NCBI GenBank assembly: GCA_016703005.1
Contig: JADJCX010000010.1
Location: 1 to 64,000 of the forward strand
Direction of reading: 5' to 3'
DNA from: Flavobacteriales bacterium
GTDB taxonomy: Bacteria; Bacteroidota; Bacteroidia; Flavobacteriales_F; PHOS-HE28
DNA: 64,000 bases
Shown here: one piece after another, positions 8,405-18,007 of the stretch
How positions within the stretch are numbered: the stretch's first letter is position 1
Layout of the letters: every line of letters begins with the position of its first letter
The notes under the pieces: model-generated
Told to the model about the DNA's origin: nothing
Databases searched by the model: none
What the model saw: only the letters and a program-made list of their open reading frames with translations
Program-made: the position numbers and the translations under genes

Positions 8405-10006
8405 TCAATGGGCAGCCATGCCGAGCCTCTGGAAGGTGTCGTCCGCAAGCACCTCGATCGCCTTTCGGAAACTTCCGTCCACGGGGTTGCCCGCATTAAT
8501 GGTTTCCCAATACGCACTGGTCTCCCAAAGATCCCGGGCGATCAGGGCCTTCAACCGCAAGTCGATGAGCACTTTACTTTGGTTGTACCCCGCCGGGTCG
8601 CGCACGATGCCTTCCTTTTCGGCGGTGTCCATCAATTGGTCGCTCAGTGCGCTATCGACAACGAATTCCTCGGCGAACCGGGCCACCGTGGTGTACTTCT
8701 GGAGGAGTTGGTTGCGATGCTTGTCCACATGATCCAATGCAACTGAATTGAGAATGCCTTTGCGCACGAGTTGGCCGAGGTAAGCGCTGCTCAGGCTGGT
8801 GTCAAGCGGCACGAAAAGGTCGGGCATGATGCCACCACCGCCATACACCACCCGTTTGTTCATGGTGAAGTACTTGAGCGTGTCCATGGCGTGGATGCTA
8901 TCCGCGGTCGTGAGCTCGCCACGCTCCAAACGGCTGGAGCGTTCTTCGCGATATGCTTCGACGCCATCTTCATAGGGCTTCTGAATGCATCGGCCACTCG
9001 GCGTGTAGTATCTGCTTACGGTGAGTCGAACAGCGCTACCATCCGGTAACATCACGGGGCGCTGCACCAGTCCTTTACCGAATGATCTACGCCCAACGAC
9101 CAGTCCCCGGTCCCAATCTTGAACTGCACCTGCGACGATCTCGCTGGCACTGGCAGAGTTCTCATCCACGAGCAGCACCAAGCGGCCCTTCTCGAACGCC
9201 CCTTCGTTGGTCGCATAACTATCCTCACGTGGCGTAGTACGCCCTTCCTGATAGACGATCAGTTTGCGGTCCGCCAGGAATTCATCGGCCATATCAGTTG
9301 CCGTACGCAAGTAGCCTCCGCCATTGCCTTGCAGATCCAGCACGAGGTCCTGCATCCCCGCAGCCCGCAGCACGGCCATCTTTTCCCTGAATTCTTTCAT
9401 GGTGGTTGCGCTGAAGCGGCTCACCTTGATATAGCCAACAGTGGGCGTTGCCATGTAGCTGGCTTCGATACTGAAGATGGGGATCTTGTCCCGCGTGATC
9501 GAGAAATCGAGAAGATCAGCTTCGCCTGAGCGCCGAATGGAGACCTCCACCTTGGTTCCCTTCTTACCGCGCAGGCGTTCCATTACGCCTGGGTTCTTGA
9601 TCCCAATGCCGGCGACATTCTCCTTTTCGATACGGATGATGCGGTCGCCGGCCCTGATGCCAAGGCGTTCGCTGGGACCGCCTGCGATCGCATCCACCAC
9701 ATAGATCGTGTCGCGAACAATGTTGAACTGGATACCTACGCCTTCGAAGTTGCCTTTCAGCGGCTCATTGGTCTGTTCAAGCTCCTCTTTGGGGATGTAG
9801 ATCGAATGGGGGTCGAGTTCCTCCAACATGGAAACAATGGCCTTCTCGACCAAGGCTTCCTGATCGACGGAATCAACGTACCGCGTCGAAATATGGTAGA
9901 GCAGTGCCTCAAGTTTGCCAGCACTTGATGGCTCTGGTGCTTGCGCGAAGAGAAGGAGCGGGGCAACGCTGAGCAGCGTCACGACTTGTCGGAGAATGTT
10001 CTTCAT
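8405..10006 (-). CDS. S41 family C-terminal processing peptidase (CtpA/Prc-like)
   Basis: A 533-residue exported serine protease. A signal peptide at about residues 1-22 is followed by an N-terminal helical region and a PDZ domain (GVGIQFNIVRDTIYVVDAI, then GIRAGDRIIRIEKENV). The tail-specific protease domain has DLQGNGGGYL, SASASEIVAGAVQDW (nucleophile Ser) and GRRSFGKGLVQ (general-base Lys). Family members degrade or trim periplasmic proteins from the C-terminus. I chose the ATG at 10006 over the one at 10021 because a TACTTTCG promoter box ends right before 10021, which would leave no leader. It stands alone, with MORN and PBP1C genes upstream on the same strand. Confidence 0.93.
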   Translation of the reverse strand: MKNILRQVVTLLSVAPLLLFAQAPEPSSAGKLEALLYHISTRYVDSVDQEALVEKAIVSMLEELDPHSIYIPKEELEQTNEPLKGNFEGVGIQFNIVRDTIYVVDAIAGGPSERLGIRAGDRIIRIEKENVAGIGIKNPGVMERLRGKKGTKVEVSIRRSGEADLLDFSITRDKIPIFSIEASYMATPTVGYIKVSRFSATTMKEFREKMAVLRAAGMQDLVLDLQGNGGGYLRTATDMADEFLADRKLIVYQEGRTTPREDSYATNEGAFEKGRLVLLVDENSASASEIVAGAVQDWDRGLVVGRRSFGKGLVQRPVMLPDGSAVRLTVSRYYTPSGRCIQKPYEDGVEAYREERSSRLERGELTTADSIHAMDTLKYFTMNKRVVYGGGGIMPDLFVPLDTSLSSAYLGQLVRKGILNSVALDHVDKHRNQLLQKYTTVARFAEEFVVDSALSDQLMDTAEKEGIVRDPAGYNQSKVLIDLRLKALIARDLWETSAYWETINAGNPVDGSFRKAIEVLADDTFQRLGMAAH

Positions 10007-10021
10007 GAGATGGCGTCGCAC

Positions 10022-10029
10022 CGAAAGTA
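10022..10029 (-). promoter_or_regulatory. Candidate -7 box (TACTTTCG) for the CtpA-like gene
   Basis: TACTTTCG on the minus strand lies 15 bases before the ATG at 10006. The same octamer precedes the S1 protease gene at 16264-16271. Its position argues against the upstream ATG at 10021 as the start. Confidence 0.5.
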
Positions 10030-10081
10030 ACGGGGCCGGAAAGGCTGTGGCCGTTACAATGCGTTAAGTTGGGTTAAGGGG

Positions 10082-10612
10082 TCAGCGACCGGGAAAGGTG
10101 TACGTGCTTCCCTTTAACAAGGTGTCCTCATGGTATTTCTCCGTCTTGTAGATCCGGCCGTTGCGGTAGTATTTCCACTTACCGTGTTTCTTACCCTCCT
10201 TATACCGGCCAACGATCCCTTGCGCGCGAAAGGCCCATATACCTTCACGCAGTCCGTTGTGGTACTGTCCTTTGATCGCAATCCTGCCGAACTCATCATA
10301 CTCGCTCCAGTCGCCATGCAGGAACCCCCAACCGTACACCGCGAAGATCAGCGGTTTCCCATCGGGATAGAATGCCTTGTAAACCCCGCATGGTTTGCCG
10401 CGCTGGTAGCGCAGCTCCACAGCCACCCGTGTCGTGTCGTGCGCGAATTTCCCCACTCTCGTGTATAGTGCCGCTGATAGTTCGGGCGAGTACTCCACCG
10501 CATAGGTGTAGACCGTATCGCCACTGGGAATGAAGAGCGAATCGGGTTGGGCTGTTCCTATGGAAACGACCGAGGCACAGCCGATCAGAAGCGTATAGCG
10601 AAGTACGGTCAT
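10082..10612 (-). CDS. Exported MORN-repeat protein
   Basis: A 176-residue protein with a signal peptide (about residues 1-21, ending SIGTAQ). Its second half carries MORN-type repeats of the pattern GxYxxGxxxGxW: YDEFGRIAIKGQYHNGLREG, GIVGRYKEGKKHGKWKYYRN and GRIYKTEKYHED. In Bacteroidota such short proteins are common and of unknown function; the related YwqK family is sometimes labelled an antitoxin, but nothing here supports a toxin partner. Its start overlaps the stop of the penicillin-binding protein 1C gene by 4 bases (ATGA), so the two form an operon. Confidence 0.82.
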   Translation of the reverse strand: MTVLRYTLLIGCASVVSIGTAQPDSLFIPSGDTVYTYAVEYSPELSAALYTRVGKFAHDTTRVAVELRYQRGKPCGVYKAFYPDGKPLIFAVYGWGFLHGDWSEYDEFGRIAIKGQYHNGLREGIWAFRAQGIVGRYKEGKKHGKWKYYRNGRIYKTEKYHEDTLLKGSTYTFPGR

Positions 10613-13007
10613 TGTGTTTTACCCCGGTTGCCCGATACGATAGTGAACAAGGTCTCAACGATGGCCCCGGAAGCGTCGGTCAAAGTTATCCCGTGCTCGC
10701 CCTCGGCAGGGCTCATCGCCATCCTGTGATCACCCGCCGTCAAACCCATATATGTACCATCCAGATGCCAATACAGAACGGCGGTCTGATAGCGATGTGT
10801 GGCCTCGAACACCACATTCCCCGGGCTTCCGTCCAGTTCCAACGGAATGAGCAATCGGGAACCGGCGCTGGGGTAGATCAACGCGAACGAGGCGTCGCCA
10901 TAGGCTCCATCGGTCCTATCGTTCCACAGGGGGAGCGGCAAGTAGAGCGGATCCAGGGGGGCGGTGTAATGCTCCATGGCCGGGGGAAGCACGAACCATG
11001 AAACCTGCTGGGTACCGCTCTGTGGGGTTGTCCTGAACCGGCCCGTGGGGTCAAGCGTCAGCCATTGGTGGTATGGACACAAGGAGGTGCGCATACCAAC
11101 TGCTGGTATCCAAGTCGAATCCACCGGTTCACAAGCCGGCCCTGCGCGATGACCGCTTCTTGTACATGTCGGAACGCGCACCATGTCATCGAACGGGGGG
11201 GCGAGGGCAGCGCTCGCAGGCAACAGGCTGAACATCTCGAACATGAGCGGTGCCGCGGCAAGGGTTCCTGTATTTCCGGGCCGGCCTTCGCCGCTCGCAT
11301 TACCCGTCCAAACCGCAACGCACCAACGATCGGTCACACCAATGGCCCAAGCATCCCGATGGCCGAAGCTCGTGCCGGTTTTCCATGATATGGGCTGGCC
11401 TCCGTTGAAATACTGCCAGCCGGTTTGTGCATCGGGCCTGTTAACCGTGCGCAATGCTTCCAATGTGAAATGAATGGAGGACGCGCTGAGGGGAAGCTGG
11501 TCCTCCTTTGAATGATCTGCGTCGCGCGCATTGGTGGGATCAACCACAATAGGAGGGTGAACGGTTCCGAGCGTTCGCCCAGTGGAAGTCCGTCCGTATG
11601 ACGACAGGATCCTGACCATGCTGGAATAAGCGCCAGCCAGTTCCCACATGGAGCATTCGCCACCGCCCACCATCAGCGAAAGGCCGTAATGGTCCGCGCC
11701 CTTGTTCAGCGATCCGAGCCCCATGGCCTGTAATGTCCGCAACGTGCGCGCAACCCCATGTGCCCTTAATGCTCGCACGGCGGGGACATTCAGTGATCGG
11801 GCCAAAGCTCTTGACGCCGGTACCGCTCCGTTGAACTGGCCGTCGGAATTGCGTGGTACGAAACCGGAATAGTGCGTCGGTATATCGGCAACCAGAGTGT
11901 GCGGGAGCAATTCCCCGGACTGCAGCATATCGGCGTACAGGAAGGGCTTTAGCAAGCTTCCCGTGCTGCGTGGCTTTTGGATGATGTCGACCGAACCCGC
12001 GTGCGACCGACCGGCGCTGGGGTTGTTGCCCACGTAGGCTAAGACATTGCCGGTGCGCACGTCCATAATGAGCAATGCCGCATTGTGAAGTTCGTTCGCC
12101 TCAAGCGCGCTGGCGTAATGCCCGACCGCATTCGTGGCCTTTGCTGCAGATGCGCATCGATCGTGGTGTGGACAATCGTACCGGCCAAGCCATTGGTCGC
12201 CAGGGTACTCAGGAGATGTGGTGCCGTTTGCGGCAACGGCTGGGCTTTGTCCGGCAGCGGTTCCTCCTTTGCCAACGCACAACCAAGACTATCGAGGATA
12301 CAGATCTCCCATAGGCGGTCCAAGAGCCTGTCCCTCTTCCGTTTCAAGGCTGCGTGGCCCTTTCCGGGGTAGATGGTGGACGGTGCATTGGGGAGCACTG
12401 CCAAGGTTGCGCATTCCGCCCAACCGAGTTGGTGTGCAGGCCGCGCAAACCACCGCCACGCCGCCGCATCCAGACCGACCACGTTGCCGCCGAACGGTGC
12501 ATTCGCCGCGAAGAAGTTCAGTATCTCATCCTTGTCGTACTGCATTTCCATGCGAAGGGCGAGTAAGACCTCCTGCGCCTTGTGTTTAACGGACCGGTCC
12601 TTCTTTCCAAGGCTCAACCTCGCCACCTGCATGCTGATCGTGCTGCCGCCACTTACAACATGGCCAGCGCGGGTGTTCTGGCGCAACGCCCTTGCCATGG
12701 ATGGAAGATGTACACCGCAGTGGTCGCGGAAGTGCCGGTCCTCGAACTGGATAAGGCACGAGACGAATCGATAGGGGAGGCTATCGGGAGGAGGAAAACG
12801 CCACTGGCCGTCGATGGCAACGGTGGCACAAAGCAAGCGGCCATCCTTATCAAGTAGAACGGTGCTGCTGGGCGCAGCGAATAGCGGGTCGAGCGGCCAC
12901 CAGCGCGCCCATGCGAGCATAGCCGTGACCAGTACAACACCGCTCACCAACCATTTGCGTCTTCCGGACAACCAAGCTGGAAATGTCACCGTCATGCCCG
13001 CGAACAT
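10609..13007 (-). CDS. pbpC: Penicillin-binding protein 1C, one frameshift
   Basis: A bifunctional peptidoglycan synthase with one N-terminal membrane helix (LVSGVVLVTAMLAW). The transglycosylase domain (frame ending at 12039) has QFEDRHFRDHCGVHLPS and SGGSTISMQVARL. The transpeptidase domain is in another frame from about 12140 down to 10609: SxxK motif in PRSTGSLLKPFLY, ECSMWELAGAYS, and SWKTGTSFGHRDAW. A C-terminal PBP1C-type domain ends the protein. The switch of frame is at a TTT run (12140-12142 on the plus strand): DAHLQQ in the first frame continues as KATNAVGHYAS in the second. One missing base explains everything, so assembly error is as likely as inactivation. Start uncertain (13007 or 12995). 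No alpha-2-macroglobulin gene, its frequent partner, is adjacent. Confidence 0.85.
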
Positions 13008-13082
13008 CACTTCTTGGAAGGCGAAGATGGACAGGCAGATCTTCAACGCGCAGACCAGCAAGTGTGTTGTCCGGCAGAAAAC

Positions 13083-13090
13083 TAACTTCG
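13083..13090 (+). promoter_or_regulatory. Candidate -7 box (TAACTTCG) for the 1020-residue T9SS cargo gene
   Basis: TAACTTCG fits TAnnTTYG and lies 19 bases upstream of the ATG at 13110, in the short gap between the divergent pbpC and cargo genes. Confidence 0.45.
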
Positions 13091-13109
13091 ACCGCCATTT
13101 GAAAAACCT

Positions 13110-16100
13110 ATGATGAAGCGTACCCTGACGACCTTGTTCGCGGCCGGACTGCTCGGCGCACAGCATGTTTCCGCCTCCCATATCGTTGGCGGCGAGATCC
13201 TGTGGGAATGCCTTGGTAACAACCAGTACCAGATCACGATGAATCTCTTCCGGGATTGCTTCGGCATCACCCCGGGCACCCAGGAGACCATTACGTTCGA
13301 TTCACCCTGTGGAACGGCCTCCCTTCAGGTCACCAATCAAAGTATCACCGAGGTGTCACAATTGTGCCCTGAGGAGATCGCCAACAGTACCTGCAATGGT
13401 GGGACGCTCCCTGGTATAGAGCAGTGGACCTATACGGGCATCGTTACGCTGCCCCCATGCGATTTTTGGACTGCTAGTTGGACGAGTTGCTGCCGGAACG
13501 TTGCGGTGCTGAACATTGACAATCCCGGGAATGCCGACACGTATCTGGAAGGCACGCTGAACAACGCGGATTTCCCTTGCGACAATTCACCCGTTTTCAA
13601 CAACCAGCCCATTCCATACGTGTGCTTGGGTCAGCAAGTGTTGTACAGTTTCGGGGTAAGCGATGTGGACGGAGATTCATTGGGCTACGAGTTCATTTCT
13701 GCCATGATCGCCGGTGGCGCACCCGTGATCTATTCCCCTGGTTTCTCCTTCCAGCAGCCTATCCCCGGCATCACATTGGATCCGTTTACAGGGCTAATGG
13801 TCTTTACGCCGAACCAACAGGGCAACTTTATTGTAACGGTGATGGTAACCGAGTACGATGATCAAGGAAACGTGATCGGCACCGTGATGCGGGATATCCA
13901 ATTCGTTGTGATCCCATGTACGAACCAAGCACCTGTGCCTACGGATGGATTCATCACGAATTTCTCTGGCACGGCTGTACAAACCGGACCGTACGCTGTT
14001 GAACTGTGCGAGACCGACCAGTTCTGCTTCGACTTCGTCATCAACGATCCTGACGTGATCGATACGCTAGGGTTGATCTCGAACGTGAGCATCGCTTTGC
14101 CGGGCTCAACGTTCAGTTGGACCGGAGTGAACCCTGTTAGCGGTACGATCTGCTGGACAGCACCTGCTGGTACCGGTGGTTTCCACACGTTCATCATCAA
14201 TGCCTCCGATGATGCTTGCCCGGTCAATGCTTTCCAGACGTATGTGTATGCGGTTAACGTGCTGACCCGAACGAGCGCAGGACCGGATCAAACGATCTGC
14301 GGTCCGCAGACGGCACAGCTCGAAGCTAACGGTGGATCGATCTTCACTTGGAGCGTTCTCGGTGCTGGCGACCCGATCGTGGTGGGTGTGAACTTCAGTT
14401 GCAATCCTTGCGAGAGCCCAATTGCTGACCCGAGCATTACGACCACCTATGTCGTTCAGAGCGATCTTCTAGGGTCTTGCATTACAAGCGACACCGTTAC
14501 AGTGTTCGTAGTACCCGACTTCACCTTCGTTGTCACCCAGAGCGATTCACTGATGTGTTTGGGTGAGCAAGTGCAATTGAATATCGCCACGAACCCGAAC
14601 GTTCCTGGCTATGTATTCGAATGGACACCGGGCACGGGCCTGGGCAACACGGGCATTGCAAACCCTGTTGGTACGTATGGGAACCCTGGCACGTATGAGT
14701 ACTTGGTGGAAGTCACCAGCCCGGATGGATGTGTGAAATTGGATACGACCATCCAAGTGATCGTCACCCCCGGATATGTTCCTCAATTCTCCGTTACGCA
14801 AGCGGATTCCTTGATATGCCAAGGCGAGAGCACAACCTTCACTGTTGACTTGGATTGCTCGTTCCCAAGCTTCTGCGGTCTTTATGATGGACCATGTTGC
14901 GGTCCACTGAGCACCACGGTCATCGGACCCGATTCACTGTTCGGCACAGGCTTCACTTACCCGGCACCATTCGGCCACTTCTACGAAGGCGCCAGGCACC
15001 AGATCCTGTATCGCGCTTCCGAACTGCAGGCCATGGGCTTTAGTGGTGGCAAGATCAGCGAGTTGGCATGGAACATTCAAAGTATCCAGGGGACTGCCGT
15101 GTACCATGAGTGGAACTTGAGGTTGGGCTGCACCACACAGGATGAACTCGACAATACGAACTGGATCGACGGTCTAACGGATGTGTTCTATGACGACACC
15201 TTGGATATCGTAACGGGTTGGAACGTATTCGCCTTCCCGAGTTCGTTCAATTGGGACGGTGTGAGCAACTTGGTACTTGAAGTATGCTTCAACAACGACC
15301 CGCACCTTCCGTTCTACACGAACAACTCGCCGACGTACTATTCCACTACGGCGTACAACTCTGTGCATTGGATCCAGCAGGATGCGAACCCTTTGATCTG
15401 CGTGAACGATCCGATCTTCATCAACGTGAGCGGCGACCGCCCCAATACCCGGTTCACCTTCTGCGGCGGTGTGGATGCTGGCGACATCACCTACTCATGG
15501 ACACCGACCGATGGGATCAGCGATCCGAGCAGTGGTAACCCCACGGTTACCCCGACCTCGGCACCTACAACATACACTGTAACCGTAGGTGAGGCCGGCA
15601 GCGGATGCACTGCCGAAGCACAAGTAACAGTAGGCTGGTACCCGCCTGCCCAAGTGAGCTTCGTGCCGAACCCTGATGAAGGCGTGCAGCCGCTCTCGGT
15701 GTTCTTCGACAATACCTCGGCTTCGGGAAGCACCAACTTCAACTGGGATCTTGGTAACGGCAGCACATCCACCGATGTGAACCCATCCATGGTCTATACC
15801 GAACCCGGTTGGTATTACGTGCTGTTGACCGGTTATAGTGAGAACGGTTGCTACGGCAGCTACTTGGACAGCATCCTTGTCCTGGACCAGCCCATCGTCA
15901 TCATTCCGAACGTTTTCAGCCCTGATGGTGACGGAAACAACGATGCCTTTGCGTTCATTGACTTCCGTGGGTTCGCGAGCTTCCGCATGTCCATCTTCAA
16001 TCGCTGGGGTCAAGAGATCCACAGTGCCACGAGCACCCAGAATAACTACACTGTGTGGCGCCCCGGAAAGGAGGTGAGCGACGGCACGTATTACTACGAG

Positions 16101-16172
16101 TTCGTAGGGAACGGGTCCAATGGGGACAATGTCGTTCGTACGGGGCACCTGACGCTGTTGCGAAAGCGGTGA
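13110..16172 (+). CDS. Large secreted Ig/PKD-like protein with T9SS type B sorting domain
   Basis: A 1020-residue protein with a signal peptide (about residues 1-22) that opens with SHIVGGEILWECLGNNQYQI, a start seen on many gliding-motility-associated Bacteroidota proteins. Many Cys-containing beta domains follow, including two similar units that begin VTQSDSLMCLGEQVQLN and VTQADSLICQGESTTFTVDL. A PKD domain is visible at about residues 850-925 (NFNWDLGNGSTSTDVNPS). The last 90 residues are the gliding-motility C-terminal (type B) signal: PNVFSPDGDGNNDAF, IFNRWGQEIHS and DGTYYYEF. It is therefore a T9SS cargo, cleaved and attached to or released from the cell surface. The specific role is unknown; adhesion is an inference. 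A UUCG-loop hairpin follows. Confidence 0.88.
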   Translation: MMKRTLTTLFAAGLLGAQHVSASHIVGGEILWECLGNNQYQITMNLFRDCFGITPGTQETITFDSPCGTASLQVTNQSITEVSQLCPEEIANSTCNGGTLPGIEQWTYTGIVTLPPCDFWTASWTSCCRNVAVLNIDNPGNADTYLEGTLNNADFPCDNSPVFNNQPIPYVCLGQQVLYSFGVSDVDGDSLGYEFISAMIAGGAPVIYSPGFSFQQPIPGITLDPFTGLMVFTPNQQGNFIVTVMVTEYDDQGNVIGTVMRDIQFVVIPCTNQAPVPTDGFITNFSGTAVQTGPYAVELCETDQFCFDFVINDPDVIDTLGLISNVSIALPGSTFSWTGVNPVSGTICWTAPAGTGGFHTFIINASDDACPVNAFQTYVYAVNVLTRTSAGPDQTICGPQTAQLEANGGSIFTWSVLGAGDPIVVGVNFSCNPCESPIADPSITTTYVVQSDLLGSCITSDTVTVFVVPDFTFVVTQSDSLMCLGEQVQLNIATNPNVPGYVFEWTPGTGLGNTGIANPVGTYGNPGTYEYLVEVTSPDGCVKLDTTIQVIVTPGYVPQFSVTQADSLICQGESTTFTVDLDCSFPSFCGLYDGPCCGPLSTTVIGPDSLFGTGFTYPAPFGHFYEGARHQILYRASELQAMGFSGGKISELAWNIQSIQGTAVYHEWNLRLGCTTQDELDNTNWIDGLTDVFYDDTLDIVTGWNVFAFPSSFNWDGVSNLVLEVCFNNDPHLPFYTNNSPTYYSTTAYNSVHWIQQDANPLICVNDPIFINVSGDRPNTRFTFCGGVDAGDITYSWTPTDGISDPSSGNPTVTPTSAPTTYTVTVGEAGSGCTAEAQVTVGWYPPAQVSFVPNPDEGVQPLSVFFDNTSASGSTNFNWDLGNGSTSTDVNPSMVYTEPGWYYVLLTGYSENGCYGSYLDSILVLDQPIVIIPNVFSPDGDGNNDAFAFIDFRGFASFRMSIFNRWGQEIHSATSTQNNYTVWRPGKEVSDGTYYYEFVGNGSNGDNVVRTGHLTLLRKR

Positions 16173-16193
16173 TCGCTGTTCCTTGAACAGTAT

Positions 16194-16219
16194 GAGAGGG
16201 GCTTCGGCCCCCTCTTTCA
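16194..16219 (+). terminator. Rho-independent terminator with UUCG loop
   Basis: AGAGGGGC-TTCG-GCCCCCTCT with one bulged base, followed by TTTCATTT. It lies 22 bases after the stop of the 1020-residue gene. Confidence 0.75.
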
Positions 16220-16263
16220 TTTCCGGAAGTGGTTGCCGTTCCGCCGCCGGGATCGGCGTCCGT

Positions 16264-16271
16264 TACTTTCG
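16264..16271 (+). promoter_or_regulatory. Candidate -7 box (TACTTTCG) for the S1 protease gene
   Basis: TACTTTCG lies 17 bases upstream of the ATG at 16289, just after the terminator hairpin of the preceding gene, which places an independent promoter here. Confidence 0.5.
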
Positions 16272-16288
16272 TGATCAACCTTGGTCCT

Positions 16289-17950
16289 ATGAAACGAACC
16301 ATTTTGATCGCGTTACTGGCTGCTGCTTTGAAGCTTTCGGCACAGGAGAATATCGGTGGAACGCCCTTCAGTTTCGATCATCCTTTCAATCGTGGCTTTG
16401 TTCCTACGGTGACCGCGGCTCCATTCGATCAGCAGGTCGTCGATGCCGAAGACCATACACGTGAACTGCTTGGCGAAGTCCCGTTGTACGGCCGAATGCA
16501 AGCGGTTGACCGCGGCCTTGATAACGCGGGCAGTTGGTCTGAACTGCCCGGAGGTGATCGTTTCTGGCTCTTAAGAGTTGAGAGTCCCGGGGCGCTTGCC
16601 ACGGAACTTTATTTCGAGGGATTGGATATCCCGGAAGGGGCGAGGTTATTCGTCCATAGTGATGACCGATCCGTTGTACACGGAGCGTTCACCAGCTACA
16701 ACAACCATCCGAGCGGGCTCTTCGCCACAGCACAGATCGCTGGTGACGCTCAGGTAATAGAATACTTCGAGCCGGTTCAAGCCAGGGGTCTTGGTCGTTT
16801 CAATGTATCGAGTGTTGGCCACGCGTACCGGTTCATGGGTGGTGCAAAGGCTGATGCTTGCGAGGTTGATATGGTATGTACCCCCGAGAGCATTGGTTGG
16901 GGGCCAGAAGGGGACGGTGTGGTGCGGATCAGCGTTGTTCTTGGAGGCGGTGGATTGGCGTGGTGCAGTGGGTCGTTGGTGAACAACACCGCACTGGATT
17001 GCAAGCCGTACATCCTAACAGCCTTCCACTGTGGCGAGTCGAGCACCGATGCGAACTTCAGTTTGTATAAGTTCTACTTCCGCTACCAACGTTCGGGATG
17101 TGGCACCGGCACTGCCCTAGCGAACAAGGTCATGACGGGATGCACTCGTCGGGCGGACAGCAACTGCGGTGGTGGCGATAACGGCAGCGACTTCCTATTG
17201 GTTGAAGCGAACAACAATGTGCCAGCGAACTTCTTCCCCTATTTCAACGGTTGGGACGCGAGCGGCACGGGAAGCGGATCAGGCGTTGGTATTCATCACC
17301 CCGATGGCGATGAAAAGAAGATCAGCACCTATACCAGCAGCCTTGCTAGTGCAACCTGGATGAATGCTGGGGGAGCGCACTGGCGGGTATTCTGGACGGC
17401 CACGACGAACGGATGGGGGGTGACTGAGCCCGGCAGCAGCGGTTCGCCTCTGTTCAATACTGACGGACGCATTGTGGGCACACTTACAGGCGGTGGCTCC
17501 TGTTGCACGGTTGGTGGATGTGGGCCGGGAACAGGGCCAACGGTCCAAGACCTCTACGGAAAAATGAGCTATCACTGGGGATCGCAGAACCCGAACCCGG
17601 CCAACGAGGAACTGCAGGTTTGGCTGGATCCAACGAATAGCGGTGTATCGGTCCTTGATGGAACCAATAACCCTTGCGGTATCTATTCGGTCGGACAACA
17701 GGAAGCGGTTCCTCCGGGCATATTTCCGAACCCAACGGCGGATGCTGTAACGGTCGTGCTTCCGATGGGCGGGCCAATAGCGGAATGGTTGACCATCCGT
17801 GACATGTCCGGCCGTTCAGTATTGACCCTGGCGGTTGATATGCTCGAGCAAACGATCGATATAAGCGGCCTTGCTTGTGGAAGCTATCTGCTGACAGTGG
17901 GGTCCAAAGAAGGCACCTATGCGGCTGCCAAACTTCAAGTCCTGCGGTGA
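16289..17950 (+). CDS. Secreted trypsin-like serine protease (lysyl endopeptidase type) with T9SS type A signal
   Basis: A 553-residue protein with a signal peptide (about residues 1-18) and a propeptide-like region to about residue 190. The S1-fold catalytic domain shows the His in YILTAFHCGES, the Asp in GGDNGSDFLLVEAN and the Ser in EPGSSGSPLFNTDG. Many Cys residues surround these, as in Achromobacter protease I relatives. The last 80 residues are a type A T9SS sorting domain (IFPNPTADAVTV, then a closing SYLLTVGSKEGTYAAAKLQV). It is expected to act outside the cell on proteins. The substrate residue cannot be settled from sequence by eye. The ATG at 16289 was chosen because the signal peptide starts there. 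Confidence 0.9.
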   Translation: MKRTILIALLAAALKLSAQENIGGTPFSFDHPFNRGFVPTVTAAPFDQQVVDAEDHTRELLGEVPLYGRMQAVDRGLDNAGSWSELPGGDRFWLLRVESPGALATELYFEGLDIPEGARLFVHSDDRSVVHGAFTSYNNHPSGLFATAQIAGDAQVIEYFEPVQARGLGRFNVSSVGHAYRFMGGAKADACEVDMVCTPESIGWGPEGDGVVRISVVLGGGGLAWCSGSLVNNTALDCKPYILTAFHCGESSTDANFSLYKFYFRYQRSGCGTGTALANKVMTGCTRRADSNCGGGDNGSDFLLVEANNNVPANFFPYFNGWDASGTGSGSGVGIHHPDGDEKKISTYTSSLASATWMNAGGAHWRVFWTATTNGWGVTEPGSSGSPLFNTDGRIVGTLTGGGSCCTVGGCGPGTGPTVQDLYGKMSYHWGSQNPNPANEELQVWLDPTNSGVSVLDGTNNPCGIYSVGQQEAVPPGIFPNPTADAVTVVLPMGGPIAEWLTIRDMSGRSVLTLAVDMLEQTIDISGLACGSYLLTVGSKEGTYAAAKLQVLR

Positions 17951-18007
17951 AGAGGAACATTCAGCGCCCCACCGACCGCGGAACATTCAACTGGAGGCAG
18001 CTCGAGG

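Noticed and set aside
10082..10612. Toxin-antitoxin function for the MORN-repeat protein
   Set aside because: Only the loosely named YwqK similarity suggests it; the protein has a signal peptide and no toxin gene is nearby.
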